DNA of 64,000 nt. Origin: Branchiostoma floridae (lineage: Eukaryota > Chordata > Leptocardii > Amphioxiformes > Branchiostomatidae). Position numbers and translations under genes: made by a program. Positions 1-10,913 of the stretch are shown here, in pieces. The stretch's first letter is position 1, and the number at the start of each line of letters is the position of its first letter. A model generated the notes under the pieces. It saw only the letters and a program-made list of their open reading frames with translations, was not told the origin of the DNA and searched no databases. Location: NCBI RefSeq assembly GCF_000003815.2, contig NC_049982.1:19220473-19284472 (forward strand). Direction: 5' to 3'.

Positions 1-649
1 TAAAATTCTCTCTCACACACAGAACAAAAAGTTCTCTCACTTCGGGAGGCTTCCTTGCCATCGCGGCTGTAGGAGTGAGCGATTTTTTGGGTCTGAGTGA
101 GTGCGAACTTTTGTCGATGTGAGAGCGCTTTCGGAGTAGTGAAAGAACAACTTCTTTAAGTATTTTTTACTCAAAACGCAAAATAATCACTGGCATTTTT
201 TTCAGTTTGTAGCGATATACACCATACAATAACAATTACTTATACCAAATATTAAAGATATTGTCTTGACAATCAATCTTTTTCCGACACACAACGCTAA
301 AATTCTCTCTCACACACAGAACAAAATGTTCTCTCACTTCGGGAGGCTTCCTTGCCATCGCGGCTGTAGGAGTGAGCGATTTTTTGGGTCTGAGTGAGTG
401 CGAACTTTTGTCGATGTGAGAGCGCTTTCGAATAGTGAAAGAACAACTTCTTTTAGTATTTTTTACTTAAAACGCAAAATAAACGCAGACATTTTGTTTA
501 GTTTGTAACGATATACACTATACAATAACAATCACTTATACCAAATATTAAAGATATTGTCTTGACAATCAATCTTTCTCCGACACACAACGCTGAAATT
601 CTCTTTCACCCACAGAACAAAAAGTTCTCTCACTCCGGGAGGCTTCCCT

Positions 650-878
650 NNNNNNNNNNNNNNNNNNNNNNNNNNNNNNNNNNNNNNNNNNNNNNNNNNN
701 NNNNNNNNNNNNNNNNNNNNNNNNNNNNNNNNNNNNNNNNNNNNNNNNNNNNNNNNNNNNNNNNNNNNNNNNNNNNNNNNNNNNNNNNNNNNNNNNNNNN
801 NNNNNNNNNNNNNNNNNNNNNNNNNNNNNNNNNNNNNNNNNNNNNNNNNNNNNNNNNNNNNNNNNNNNNNNNNNNNNN
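650..878. other. Assembly gap in the left satellite array
   Basis: A run of 229 N within the satellite. The sequence on both sides is the same monomer type, so the missing part is probably more satellite and the true length is uncertain. Confidence 0.99.
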
Positions 879-3488
879 CGACACACAACGCTGAAATTCT
901 CTTTCACCCACAGGAACAAAAAGTTCTCTCACTCCGGGAGGCTTCCCTGCCAACGCGGCTGTAGGAGTGAGCGATTTTTTGGGTCTGAGTGAGTGCGAAC
1001 TTTTGTCGATGTGAGAGCGCTTTTGGAGTAGTGAAAGAACAACTTCTTTAAGTATTTTTTACTCAAAACGCAAAATAATCACTGGCATTTTTTTCAGTTT
1101 GTAACGATATACACCATACAATAACAATTACTTATACCAAATATTAAAGATATTGTCTTGACAATCAATCTTTTTCCGACACACAACGCTAAAATTCTCT
1201 CTCATACACAGAACAAAATGTTCTCTCACTTCGGGAGGCTTCCTTGCCATCGCGGCTGTAGGAGTGAGCGATTTTTTGGGTCTGAGTGAGTGCGAACTTT
1301 TGTCGATGTGAGAGCGCTTTTGGAGTAGTGAAAGAACAACTTTTTTTAGTATTATTTACTTAAAACGCAAAATAAACACTGACATTTTGTCTAGTTTGTA
1401 ACGACATACACTATACAATAACAATCACTTATACCAAATATTAAAGATATTGTCTTGACAATCAATCTTTCTCCGACACACAACGCTAAAATTCTCTCTC
1501 ACACACAGAACAAAAAGTTCTCTCACTTCGGGAGGCTTCCCTGCCAACCTGGCTGTAGGAGTGAGCGATTTTTTGGGTCTGAGTGAGTGCGAACTTTTGT
1601 CGATGTGAGAGCGCTTTTGGAGTAGTGAAAGAACAACTTCTTTCAGTATTTTTTACTTAAAACTGAAAAGAAACACTGACATTTTGTCTAGTTTGTAACG
1701 ATATACACTATACAATAACAATCACTTATACCAAATATTAAAGATATTATCTTGACAATCAATCTTTTTCCGACACACAGCGCTAAAATTCTCTCTCACA
1801 CACAGAACAAAAAGTTCTCTCAATTTGGGAGGCTTCCTTGCCAACGCGGCTGTAGGAGTTAGCGATTTTTTGCGTCTGAGTGAGTGCGAACTTTTGTCGA
1901 TGTGAGAGCGCTTTTGGAGTAGTGAAAGAACAACTTCTTTTAGTATTTTTTACTTAAAACTGAAAATAAACACTGACATTTTGTCTAGTTTGTAACGATA
2001 TACACTATACAATAACAATCACTTATACCAAATACTAAAGATATTGTCTTGACAATCAAACTTTCTCCGACACACAACGCTAAAATTCTCTCTCACACAC
2101 AGAACAAAAAGTTCTCTCACTTCGGGAGGCTTCCCTGCCATCGCGGCTGTAGGAGTGAGCGATTTTTTGGGTCTGAGTGAGTGCGAACTTTTGTCGATGT
2201 GAGAGCGCTTTCGAACAGTAAAAGAATAACTTCTTTTAGTATTTTTTACTTAAAACGCAAAATAAACGCAGACATTTTGTTTAGTTTGTAACGATATACA
2301 CTATACAATACCGATCACTTATACCAAATATTAAAGATATTGTCTTGACAATCAATCTTTATCCTACACACAACGCTGAAATTCTCTCTACACACAGACC
2401 AAAAAGTTCTCCCACTCCGGGAGGCTTTCCTACCAACGCGGCTGTAGGAGTGACCGATTTTTTGGGTCTGAGTGAGTGCGAACTTTTGTCGATGTGAGAG
2501 CGCTTTTGGAGTAGTGAAAGAACAACTTCTTTAAGTATTTTTTACTAAAAACGCAAAATAATCACTGGCATTTATTTCAGTTTGTAACGATATACACCAT
2601 ACAATAACAATCACTTATACCAAATATTAAAGATATTGTCTTGACAATCAATCTTTCTCCGACACACAACGCTGAAATTCTCTTTCACCTACAGAACAAA
2701 AAGTTCTCTCACTCCGGGAGGCTTCCCTGCCAACGCGGCTGTAGGAGTGAGCGATTTTTTGGGTCTGAGTGAGTGCGAACATTTGTCGATGTGAGAGCGC
2801 TTTTGGAGTAGTGAAAGAACAACTTCTTTAAGTATTTTTTACTAAAAACGCAAAATAATCACTGCCGGCATTTTTTTCAGTTTGTAACGATATACACCAT
2901 ACAATACCAATCACTTATACCAAATATTAAAGATATTGTCTTGACAATCAATCTTTTTCCGACACACAACGCTAAAATTCTCTCTCACACACAGAACAAA
3001 AAGTTCTCTCACTTCGGGAGGCTTCCTTGCCATCGCGGCTGTAGGAGTGAGCGATTTTTTTGGTCTGAGTGAGTGCGAACTTTTGTCGATGGATGTGAGA
3101 GCGCTTTTGGAGTAGTGAAAGAACAACTTCTTTTAGTATTTTTTACTTAAAACGCAAAATAAACGCAGACCTTTTGTTTAGTTTGTAACGATATACACTA
3201 TACAATAACAATCACTTATACCAAATATTAAAGATATTGTTTTGACAATCAATCTTTTTCCGACACACAGCGCTAAAATTCTCTCTCACACACAGAACAA
3301 AAAGTTCTCTCAATTTGGGAGGCTTCCTTGCCAACCCGGCTGTAGGAGTGAGCGCTTTTTGGGGTCTGAGTGAGTGCGAACTTTTGTCGATGTGAGAGCG
3401 CTTTCGGAGTAGTGAAAGAATAAATTCTTTCAGTATTTTTCCATGCCAAATATTTTATATACCCGTTTAAACGGTTCTTGCTTGAACA

Positions 3489-3560
3489 TGGTCGCTCTAG
3501 CGCAGTGGGAAAATTTGCGCATTGTAAGCTAATGCACCCGGCTCGATTCCGGGGAGGCAA
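3489..3560 (+). tRNA. tRNA-like sequence in the satellite (decayed or SINE-like)
   Basis: The A-box-like TAGCGCAGTGG (3498-3508) matches the Pol III consensus, and the B-box-like GGCTCGATTCC (3540-3550) has one mismatch, with tRNA-like spacing between them. A T-arm (CCCGG/CCGGG) can be drawn. The acceptor halves pair poorly and the anticodon stem is damaged in this copy, so a working tRNA is unlikely. It sits in a block (about 3430-3945) that is also present in inverted orientation at about 10440-10970. It could be a tRNA pseudogene or the head of a tRNA-derived SINE. No anticodon is assigned. Confidence 0.4.
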
Positions 3561-3947
3561 TTTTTTTTTGTTAACTTTTTTTTTTCTTCTTTTACATCCA
3601 TTAAAATACTAATTTTTGCATCCATTGAAATACCTATTAACAATACTTTTGTATAGAACATTAAAACTCACATTTGCACCTGTTCTACTTCTGCATTTTT
3701 TCGATGTTGGGATATTTGAATGAGACGTGCGATACTCTGCTTATATGTCGTTCTAACTTTCCATAAAATGCCCATACAACATCTATATCACAGAATTACA
3801 CAAGAACAAACTGATTTTCTCGAATATATCTGCATACTGGCTTTTTTTTCAAATACGCATCAGCCAGCTTTTTTTTCCGAAGCTTTCTTGTTTCACTTTC
3901 AAGCGCAAAAATAAACACTGATATTTTGTTTAGTTTATAACGATATA

Positions 3948-4050
3948 NNNNNNNNNNNNNNNNNNNNNNNNNNNNNNNNNNNNNNNNNNNNNNNNNNNNN
4001 NNNNNNNNNNNNNNNNNNNNNNNNNNNNNNNNNNNNNNNNNNNNNNNNNN
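3948..4050. other. Assembly gap
   Basis: A run of 103 N at the end of the tRNA-like block, between it and the next satellite monomer. Confidence 0.99.
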
Positions 4051-6608
4051 AAGTTCGCATACGTTCGTGAGGCTCTCCTACCAACCCGGCTTTAGAAGTG
4101 AGCGAATTTTCGGTCTGAGTGAGAGCGAATTTTTGTCGTTGTGAGAGCGCTTTAAGGGGTAGTGAAAGAACAACTTCCTTCAGTATTTTTTCACTTAAAA
4201 CACAAAATAAACGCTGACATTTTGTTCAATTTGCAACGATATACACTATACAATACGAATCACTTATACCAAATATTAAAGATATTGTCTTGACAATCAA
4301 TCTTTCTCCGACACACAACGCTGAAATTCTCTTTCACCCACAGAACAAAAAGTTCTCTCATTTCGCGAGGCTTTCCCTGCCAACCCGGCTGTAGGAGTGA
4401 GCGATTTTTTCGTCTGAGTGAGAGCGAAATTTGGTCGATGTGAGAGCGCTTTCGGAGTAGTGGAAGAATAACTTGCTTGAGTTTTCTGAACTTCCAAATG
4501 GCAATGAACAGTGTTATTTTCTTCAGTTTCCAATAATAAACCATTGTAACAATGACATTCTGTTATGTTATAGACATTTCCTCGACAATCACTTTATTCC
4601 GAAACACAACGCAGAAATTCTCTCTCACCCACAGAACAAAAAGTTCTTTCACCTCGGGGGCTTTCCCCGCCAACCCGGCTGGAGGAGTGAGCGATTTATT
4701 TTGGTCTGAGTGAGAGCGAAATTTGGTCGATGTGAGAGCGCTTTTGGAGTAGTGGAAGAAGAACTTTCTTGAGTTTTCTTATCTTCTTAAAGGCAATGAA
4801 CAGCGTCATTTTCTTCAGTTTCCAATAATAAACCTTGTCAAAAATGACATTCTGTTATATTATAGACATTTCCTCGACAATCATATCATTCCGACACACA
4901 ACGCAGAAATTCTCTCTCACCCACGGAACAAAAAGTTCTTTCACCTCGGAGGCTTTCCCCGCCGATCAGGCTGGAGAAGTGAGCGATTTTTTTGGTCTGA
5001 GTGAGAGCGAAATTTGGTCGATGTGAGAGCGCTTTCGGAGTAGTGGAAGAATAACTTCATTGAGGTTTATTTAATTAAAATGCACAATGATCACTGAAAT
5101 TTTATTTTGTTTGCAACGATATACATCATACAATAATGATCGCTTATACCAAAGATATTGTCTTGACAATCAATATTATTCTGACACACAATACTAAAAT
5201 TCTCTGTCTCCCACATCACAAAAAGTTCTCTCACTTCGGGAGGCTTCCCCTGCAAACCCGGATGGAGGAGTGAGCAAATGTTTGGTCTGGGTGAGAGAGA
5301 AAATTGATCGATGTGAGAGCGCTTTCGGAGCAGTGGAAGAATAACTTCCTTAAGTTTTATTAACTTCTAAAGGGGAATGAACAGTGTCATTTTCTTCAGT
5401 TTCAAATAATAAACCATTTTAACAATGACATTCTGTTATGTTATAGACATTTCCTCGACAATCACTTTATTCTGACACACAACGCTGAAATATTCTCTCT
5501 CACTCACAGAACAAAAAGTTCTCTCACTTCGGGAGGCTTCCCTACCAACGCGGCTGTAGGAGTGAGCGATTTTTGGGGTCTGAGTGAGTGCGAACTTTTG
5601 TCGATGTGAGAGCGCTTTCGGAGTAGTGAAAGAACAACTTCTTTTAGTATTTTTTACTAAAAACACAAAATAAACACTGGCATTTTGTTCAGTCTGTAAT
5701 GATATATACCATACAATAACACTCACTTATACCAAATATTAAAGATATTGTCTTGACAATCAATCTTTCTCCGACACACAACGCTGAAATTCTCTCTCAC
5801 ACACAGAACAAAAAGTTCTCTCACTTCGGGAGGCTTCCCTCCCAACGGGGCTGTAGCAGTGAGCGATTTTTGGGGTCTGAGTGAGTGCGAACTTTTGTCG
5901 ATGTGAGAGCGCTTTTGGAGTAGTGAAAGAACAACTTCTTTTAGTATTTTTTACTTAAAACCCAAAATAAACTCAGTCATTTTGTTTAGTTGGTAACGAT
6001 ATACACCATTCAATACCAATCACTTATACCAAATATTAAAGATATTGTCTTGATAATCAATCTTTCTCCGACACACAACGCTGAAATTTTCTTTCACCCA
6101 CAGAACAAAAAGTTCTCTCACTTCGGGAGGCTTCCCTGCCAACGCGGCTGTAGGAGTGAGCGATTTGTTTGGTCTGAGTGAGTGCGAACTTTTGTCGATG
6201 TGAGAGCGCTTTTGGAGTAGTGAAAGAACAACTTCTTTAAGTATTTTTTTACTTAAAACCCAAAATAAACGCAGACATTTTGTTTAGTTTGTAACGATGT
6301 ACACTATACAATAACAATCACTTATACCAAATATTAAAGACATTGTATCGACAATCAATCTTTTTCCGACACACAACGCTGAAATTCTCTCTCACCCACG
6401 GAATAAAAAGTTCTCCCACTTCGGGAGGCTTCCCTGCCAACGGGGCTGTAGGAGTGAGCGATTTTTTGGGTCTGAGTGAGTGCGAACTTTTGTCGATGTG
6501 AGAGCGCTTTTGGAGTGGTGGAAGAACAACTTCCTTGAGCTTTATTCACTTCAAACGCACAATAAACCTGACATTTTCTTCAGTTTGCAACGATATGCAT
6601 CATACAAC

Positions 6609-7454
6609 TAGAGTTCCACGACCCCATACCTTCGCCAAATGATTCAATCTTTTACAACTGCTGTATCAATTGTGTTTGTCATTAATTATGCAAATAAGGT
6701 TCTCATTTGCATAATCTATATTACTTGATCATGTCCTCCACCAAACAACAGACGCACGCAATCTGTGTTAAGAAAAAAAGGCTTTTATCGCATTTTCTGA
6801 TAATTTATGCAAATGAGGACTCATTTACGTAGTTAATGTTCAACGATGTTCACCTGTACATAACTTCCAAATGCTACAAGTAAGAACTTCCTGTCATTTA
6901 CCACGATGACATTATATCATTTTCTCATTAATTATACAAATTAGGTCTCAATTTTGCATACTAGTAACTTGTAAGTTTCAATATTCTTCCCTTTCTCTGT
7001 TACAAATGTCACATGTTGCAATAGTCCTTTTAATAAACTGGGTGTGTTTAGACAATTTCCTAATTTATCATGCAAATAAGATTTCAATAAAATTATAGAA
7101 AGCATCCCTTAAGCTATCTACATACCAAAAGCCATGACAATCCGTCAACCCTTTCCTGAGTTATATCCTTTCAAAGTCTGACACTAAACGTGCCCTGCAG
7201 TTCCAAAACAAGCCGCTAGGGAACCCAAACCTATACCACTTACTCTCGGCATATAGACCTGTCTATCACTCAAAAATCATAGCCGCAGCATGTCCAGAAC
7301 TCGAGATATCAAACCAGAAGGTTCCGCTGCAGTACCGTTACATGCCGTTGGGGAGCCCAAAATCTAATTGTTTCCAGGTTTCATCAAGACCTACCCACAT
7401 ACCGAATACCAATACATTCCATCCAGATGTTCTTGAGTTATGCTGGTCTTCTAC
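6609..7454. repeat. Spacer between satellite arrays, with decayed repeats
   Basis: This stretch has no gene and separates the two oppositely oriented arrays. It holds at least four diverged copies of an octamer-like element (TATGCAAAT or close variants near 6686, 6807, 6935 and 7067, about 115-135 bp apart). Two diverged copies of a second unit, recognisable by CTGCAGT followed about 15 bp later by GCCG(C/T)T, lie near 7195 and 7327. These look like old transposon or tandem-repeat remains. Confidence 0.55.
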
Positions 7455-7570
7455 ATACAAACATACAAGCATACAAGCATACAAGCATACAAGCATACAA
7501 GCATACAAGCATACAAGCATACAAGCATACAAGCATACAAGCATACAAACATACAAACATACAAACACAC
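7455..7570. repeat. 8-bp minisatellite (CATACAAG)n
   Basis: More than ten near-perfect copies of CATACAAG in a row, grading into CATACAAA. Reading frames on both strands here are simple-repeat translations. Confidence 0.95.
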
Positions 7571-7929
7571 GCTACCCAAAACATAACCTTCTAGGCGAAG
7601 GTAATGGTAATATGACTTATACCAAAGACACTGTTTTGACAATCCACAAATTGAACGTGAATTGTCAGGGTTTATTTTGCGTTTGAAGTAAAAAATACTG
7701 AAGGAAGTTCTTCTTTCACTACTAGTACCCCGAAAACGCTCTCACATCGTTGAGTTTTGTCTCTCACTCAGACCAAAAATTCGCTCACTCCTACAGCCGA
7801 ATTGGCGATGAAGCCTCCCGAAGTGAGAGAACTTTTTGTTCTGTAGGTGAGAGAATTTCCGCGTTGAGTGTCGGAAAAAGATTTATTGTCAAGACCATAT
7901 CTTTGGAATGAATAATTGTATTATACAGA

Positions 7930-9268
7930 ATGAATGACCTTTATTGTACATTTGTGCTCAAACAAGCTAAGTACAGGTCGTAGCGCTAGATACAATTTTG
8001 ACAAAAAAGGTATCTTATCATCTCTACATATGCTAATACATTCAAGTATGTACAAGTTCAACTTCTTCTCGCTTCTGAAAACAGTTATAACCATAAGGAT
8101 AAATGGAATCAGTAATATATGGTTTATCTAATTGCATGAGAAATATTAATTTTTCCGTGGTATTCAAGTATCGGAAATTGGGAACATATGTTGTATATTT
8201 TCAAAAAGGACGTTTATTTCGTTGTTGTATAAAGTACAGTCAACAATAAAGTGACACTCATCCTCTATCTTATTCAAGTTACAGTATTGGCAGAGTCTTT
8301 CTTCCAGAGGAATGTGGTTATGTTGGCCTTTTTCAATGTGGAGTCTATGTGAACTAATGCGGAGCTTTGTGATGGCTGTTCTGTGCCGAATGTTTGCAAT
8401 CTTTCAAGTATTTCTCGTCGTTGTCATGGTTGTAAGTAGTCTTAAGTAATCTGTATGTTCGTAATCTGTTGTTGTTGCGCATTGCTGTTAAGAAAGATTG
8501 AAGGTACATATATTTTAAACGTTGGTCGATGGATGGAATTATTTGTGATGGATTTAGGACAGATGATATGGGAGAATGCCAGACATAGCCAAAACCACAT
8601 TCCTCTAGCGTCTTGCAGACTCCAGAAGCCCAGCATTTAGCGCCTAATGTCCATTTCAAGTTGACACAAAAGAGCGTCTGCGGATAGACTATCAGCTGGC
8701 ACGTTCTGGCGTACTCTAATATACTGTTTGATGGCGTTAAGGGATGCTTCTAGTTTAAGAGGGTGTCTTCCCAGTTCTACCATTACGGCCAGGTTACATG
8801 CAGATCTGGGGACATTCAATGATTGTTTACAAAATTTTAAATGCATAGCTTCAATTGGTGATGATTTTGGAGTTTTGAATAAGCCCCATATTTCCGAACC
8901 ATACAACAAAATAGGTTTCACGCATATGTCAAATAGTTTGCTTCTTACGGATATAGAAGCGTCGGCTTTGCCAAGGGATTGGTTGATTCCATATAGGGCT
9001 CTCAGGCCTTTGCTGTGCAGAAATTTCTTATTTGCCTTGAACGTGCCAGCTGAATTTACAACAATTCCCAGATAGCAATAATTTGTAACAATTTCTACTA
9101 CATCTCTTTTATATAGAAAAAGGCAGTCTTTTGGTAGGCAGCCACCTTTCGTAAATACAATGACTTTAGTTTTCTTTAGATAAACATTTAACTTCCATGA
9201 TTCACAATAATTTTCTAATCTACTTAGAGAAGTTTGCAGACCCTGTTGAAATTCAGACAAAAGTACCA
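7930..9268 (-). mobile_element. 5'-truncated LINE (non-LTR retrotransposon) inside the satellite
   Basis: The minus-strand reading frame down to 8637 begins just after where the YADD motif of a reverse transcriptase would be (VLLSEFQQGLQ, then ENYCESWKLN and YLGIVVN), so only the thumb and C-terminal part remains. A frameshift near 8650 moves the protein into the neighbouring frame (KWTLGAKCWASGVC). Further on it ends in a cysteine/histidine motif (LCQYCNL, then ECHFIVDC) near 8230-8300. The 3' end carries AATAAA and a TCATTCATTC tail near 7930. On its 5' side the sequence passes directly into satellite at about 9268. 5' truncation is the usual outcome of incomplete target-primed reverse transcription. 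Dead copy. Confidence 0.88.
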
Positions 9269-10841
9269 TATATAGTGTATATCGTAACAAAGTAAACAAA
9301 ATGTCAGTGTTTATCTTGCGTTTGAAGTGAAATGATGCTGAAAGAAGTTGTTCTTTCACTACTCCAAAAGCGCTCTCACATCGACAAAAGTTCGCACTCA
9401 CTCAGACCCAAAAAATCGCTCACTCCTACAGCCCCGTTGGCAGGGAAGCCTCCCGAAGTGAGAGAACTTTTTGTTCTGTGGGTGAGAGAGAATTCCAGCG
9501 TTGTGTGTCGGAAAAAGATTAATTGTCAAGACAATATCTTTAATATTTGGTATAAGTGATTGTCATTGTATAGTGTATGTCGTTGCAAACTAAACAAAAT
9601 GTCAGCGTTTATTTTGTGTTCTAAGTGACAAAATACTGAAGGAAGTTGTTCTTTCACTACTCCTAAAACGCTCTCACAACGACAAAATTTCGATCTCACT
9701 CAGACCAAAAAATTCGCTCACTTCTACAGCCGCGTTGGCAGGAGAGCCTCCCGAAGTGAGAGAGCTTTTTGTTCTGTGGGTGAGAGAGAACTTTAGCGTT
9801 GTGTGTCGGAAAAAGATTGATTGTCAAGACATCATCTTTGGTATAAGTCATCGTTATTGTATAATGTATATCGTTTCAAACTGTACAGAATGTCAGTTGT
9901 TGATTTGAGTCTTAAGTAAATAAACTTCAAGGAAGTTAGTCTTTCACTACTCCGAAAGCGGTCTCATATCGACAAAAGTTCGCTCTCACTCAGACCCAAA
10001 AAATCGGTCACTCCTACAGCCGCGATGGAAAGGAAGCCTCCCGAAGTGAGAGAACTTTTTGTTCTGTGGGTGAAAGAGAATTTCAGCGTTGTGTGTCGGA
10101 TAAAGATTGATTGTCAAGACAATATCTTTAATATTTGGTATAAGTGATTGTTATTGTATAGTGTATATCGTTGCAAATTGAACAAAATGTCAGCGTTTAT
10201 TTTGTGTTTTAAGTAAAAAAATACTGAAGGAAGTTGTTCTTTCACTACCCCTAAAACACTCTCACAACGACAAAAATTCGCTCTCACTCAGACCGAAAAA
10301 TTCGCTCCCTTCTAAAACCGGGTTGGTAGGAGAGCCTCACGAAGTGAGAGAACTTTTTGTTCGGTGTGTGAGAGAGAATTTTAGCGTTGTGTGTCGGAAA
10401 AGATTGATTGTCAAGACCATATCTTTGGTATAAGTGATTGTTATTGTATAGTGTATATCGTTATAAACTAAACAAAATATCAGTGTTTATTTTGCGCTTG
10501 AAGTGAAACAAGAAAGCTTCTGAAAAAAAGCTGGCTGATGCGTATTTTGAGAAAAAAGCCAGTATGCAGATATATTCGAGAAAATCAGTTTGTTCTTGTG
10601 TAATTCTGTGATATAGATGCTGTATGGGCATTTTATGGAAAGTTAGAACGACATATAAGCAGAGTATCGCACGTCTCATTCAAATATCCCAACATCGAAA
10701 AAATGCAGAAGTAGAACAGGTGCAAATGTGAGTTTTAATGTTCTATACAAAAGTATTGTTAATAGGTATTTCAATGGATGCAAAAATTAGTATTTTAATG
10801 GATGTAAAAGAAGAAAAAAAAAGAAAGTTAACAAAAAATGA

Positions 10842-10913
10842 TTGCCTCCCCGGAATCGAACCGGGTGCATTGGTTTACAATGCGCAAATTTTCCCACTGC
10901 GCTAGAGCGACCA
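10842..10913 (-). tRNA. tRNA-like sequence, inverted second copy
   Basis: Reverse-complement partner of 3489-3560 with better preserved signals: the A-box TAGCGCAGTGG (10894-10904) and the B-box GGTTCGATTCC (10852-10862) both match the Pol III consensus. A GCGC/GCGC D-stem, a GCATT/AATGC anticodon-like stem and a CCCGG/CCGGG T-stem can be drawn. The acceptor stem pairs only partly, so a charged, working tRNA is doubtful. The conserved block extends to about 10440-10970. Confidence 0.42.

Larger units (their letters stand above)
1..6608 (-). repeat. Left array of a ~297-bp satellite
   Basis: A head-to-tail array whose landmark (a TTCTCTCAC motif followed by a GGGAGGCTTCC motif) recurs near 31, 329, 623, 922, 1219, 1518, 1817 and 2109, giving a monomer of about 294-299 bp. 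Monomers differ by scattered substitutions and by homopolymer length. A longer variant with a different tail (containing a TTTCCTCGACAATCAC segment) occurs near 4490-5470. The array is broken by gaps at 650-878 and 3948-4050 and by a tRNA-like block at about 3430-3945. Strand is assigned by the orientation opposite to the right array. The short reading frames across it shift between monomers and are not treated as genes. Confidence 0.95.

Noticed and set aside
3489-3560. Functional tRNA with a named anticodon
   Set aside because: The acceptor stem pairs poorly and the anticodon loop cannot be placed without ambiguity.
7338-7686. Frames rich in Cys/Leu/Val or Thr/Ser/Lys
   Set aside because: Direct translation of the 8-bp minisatellite.
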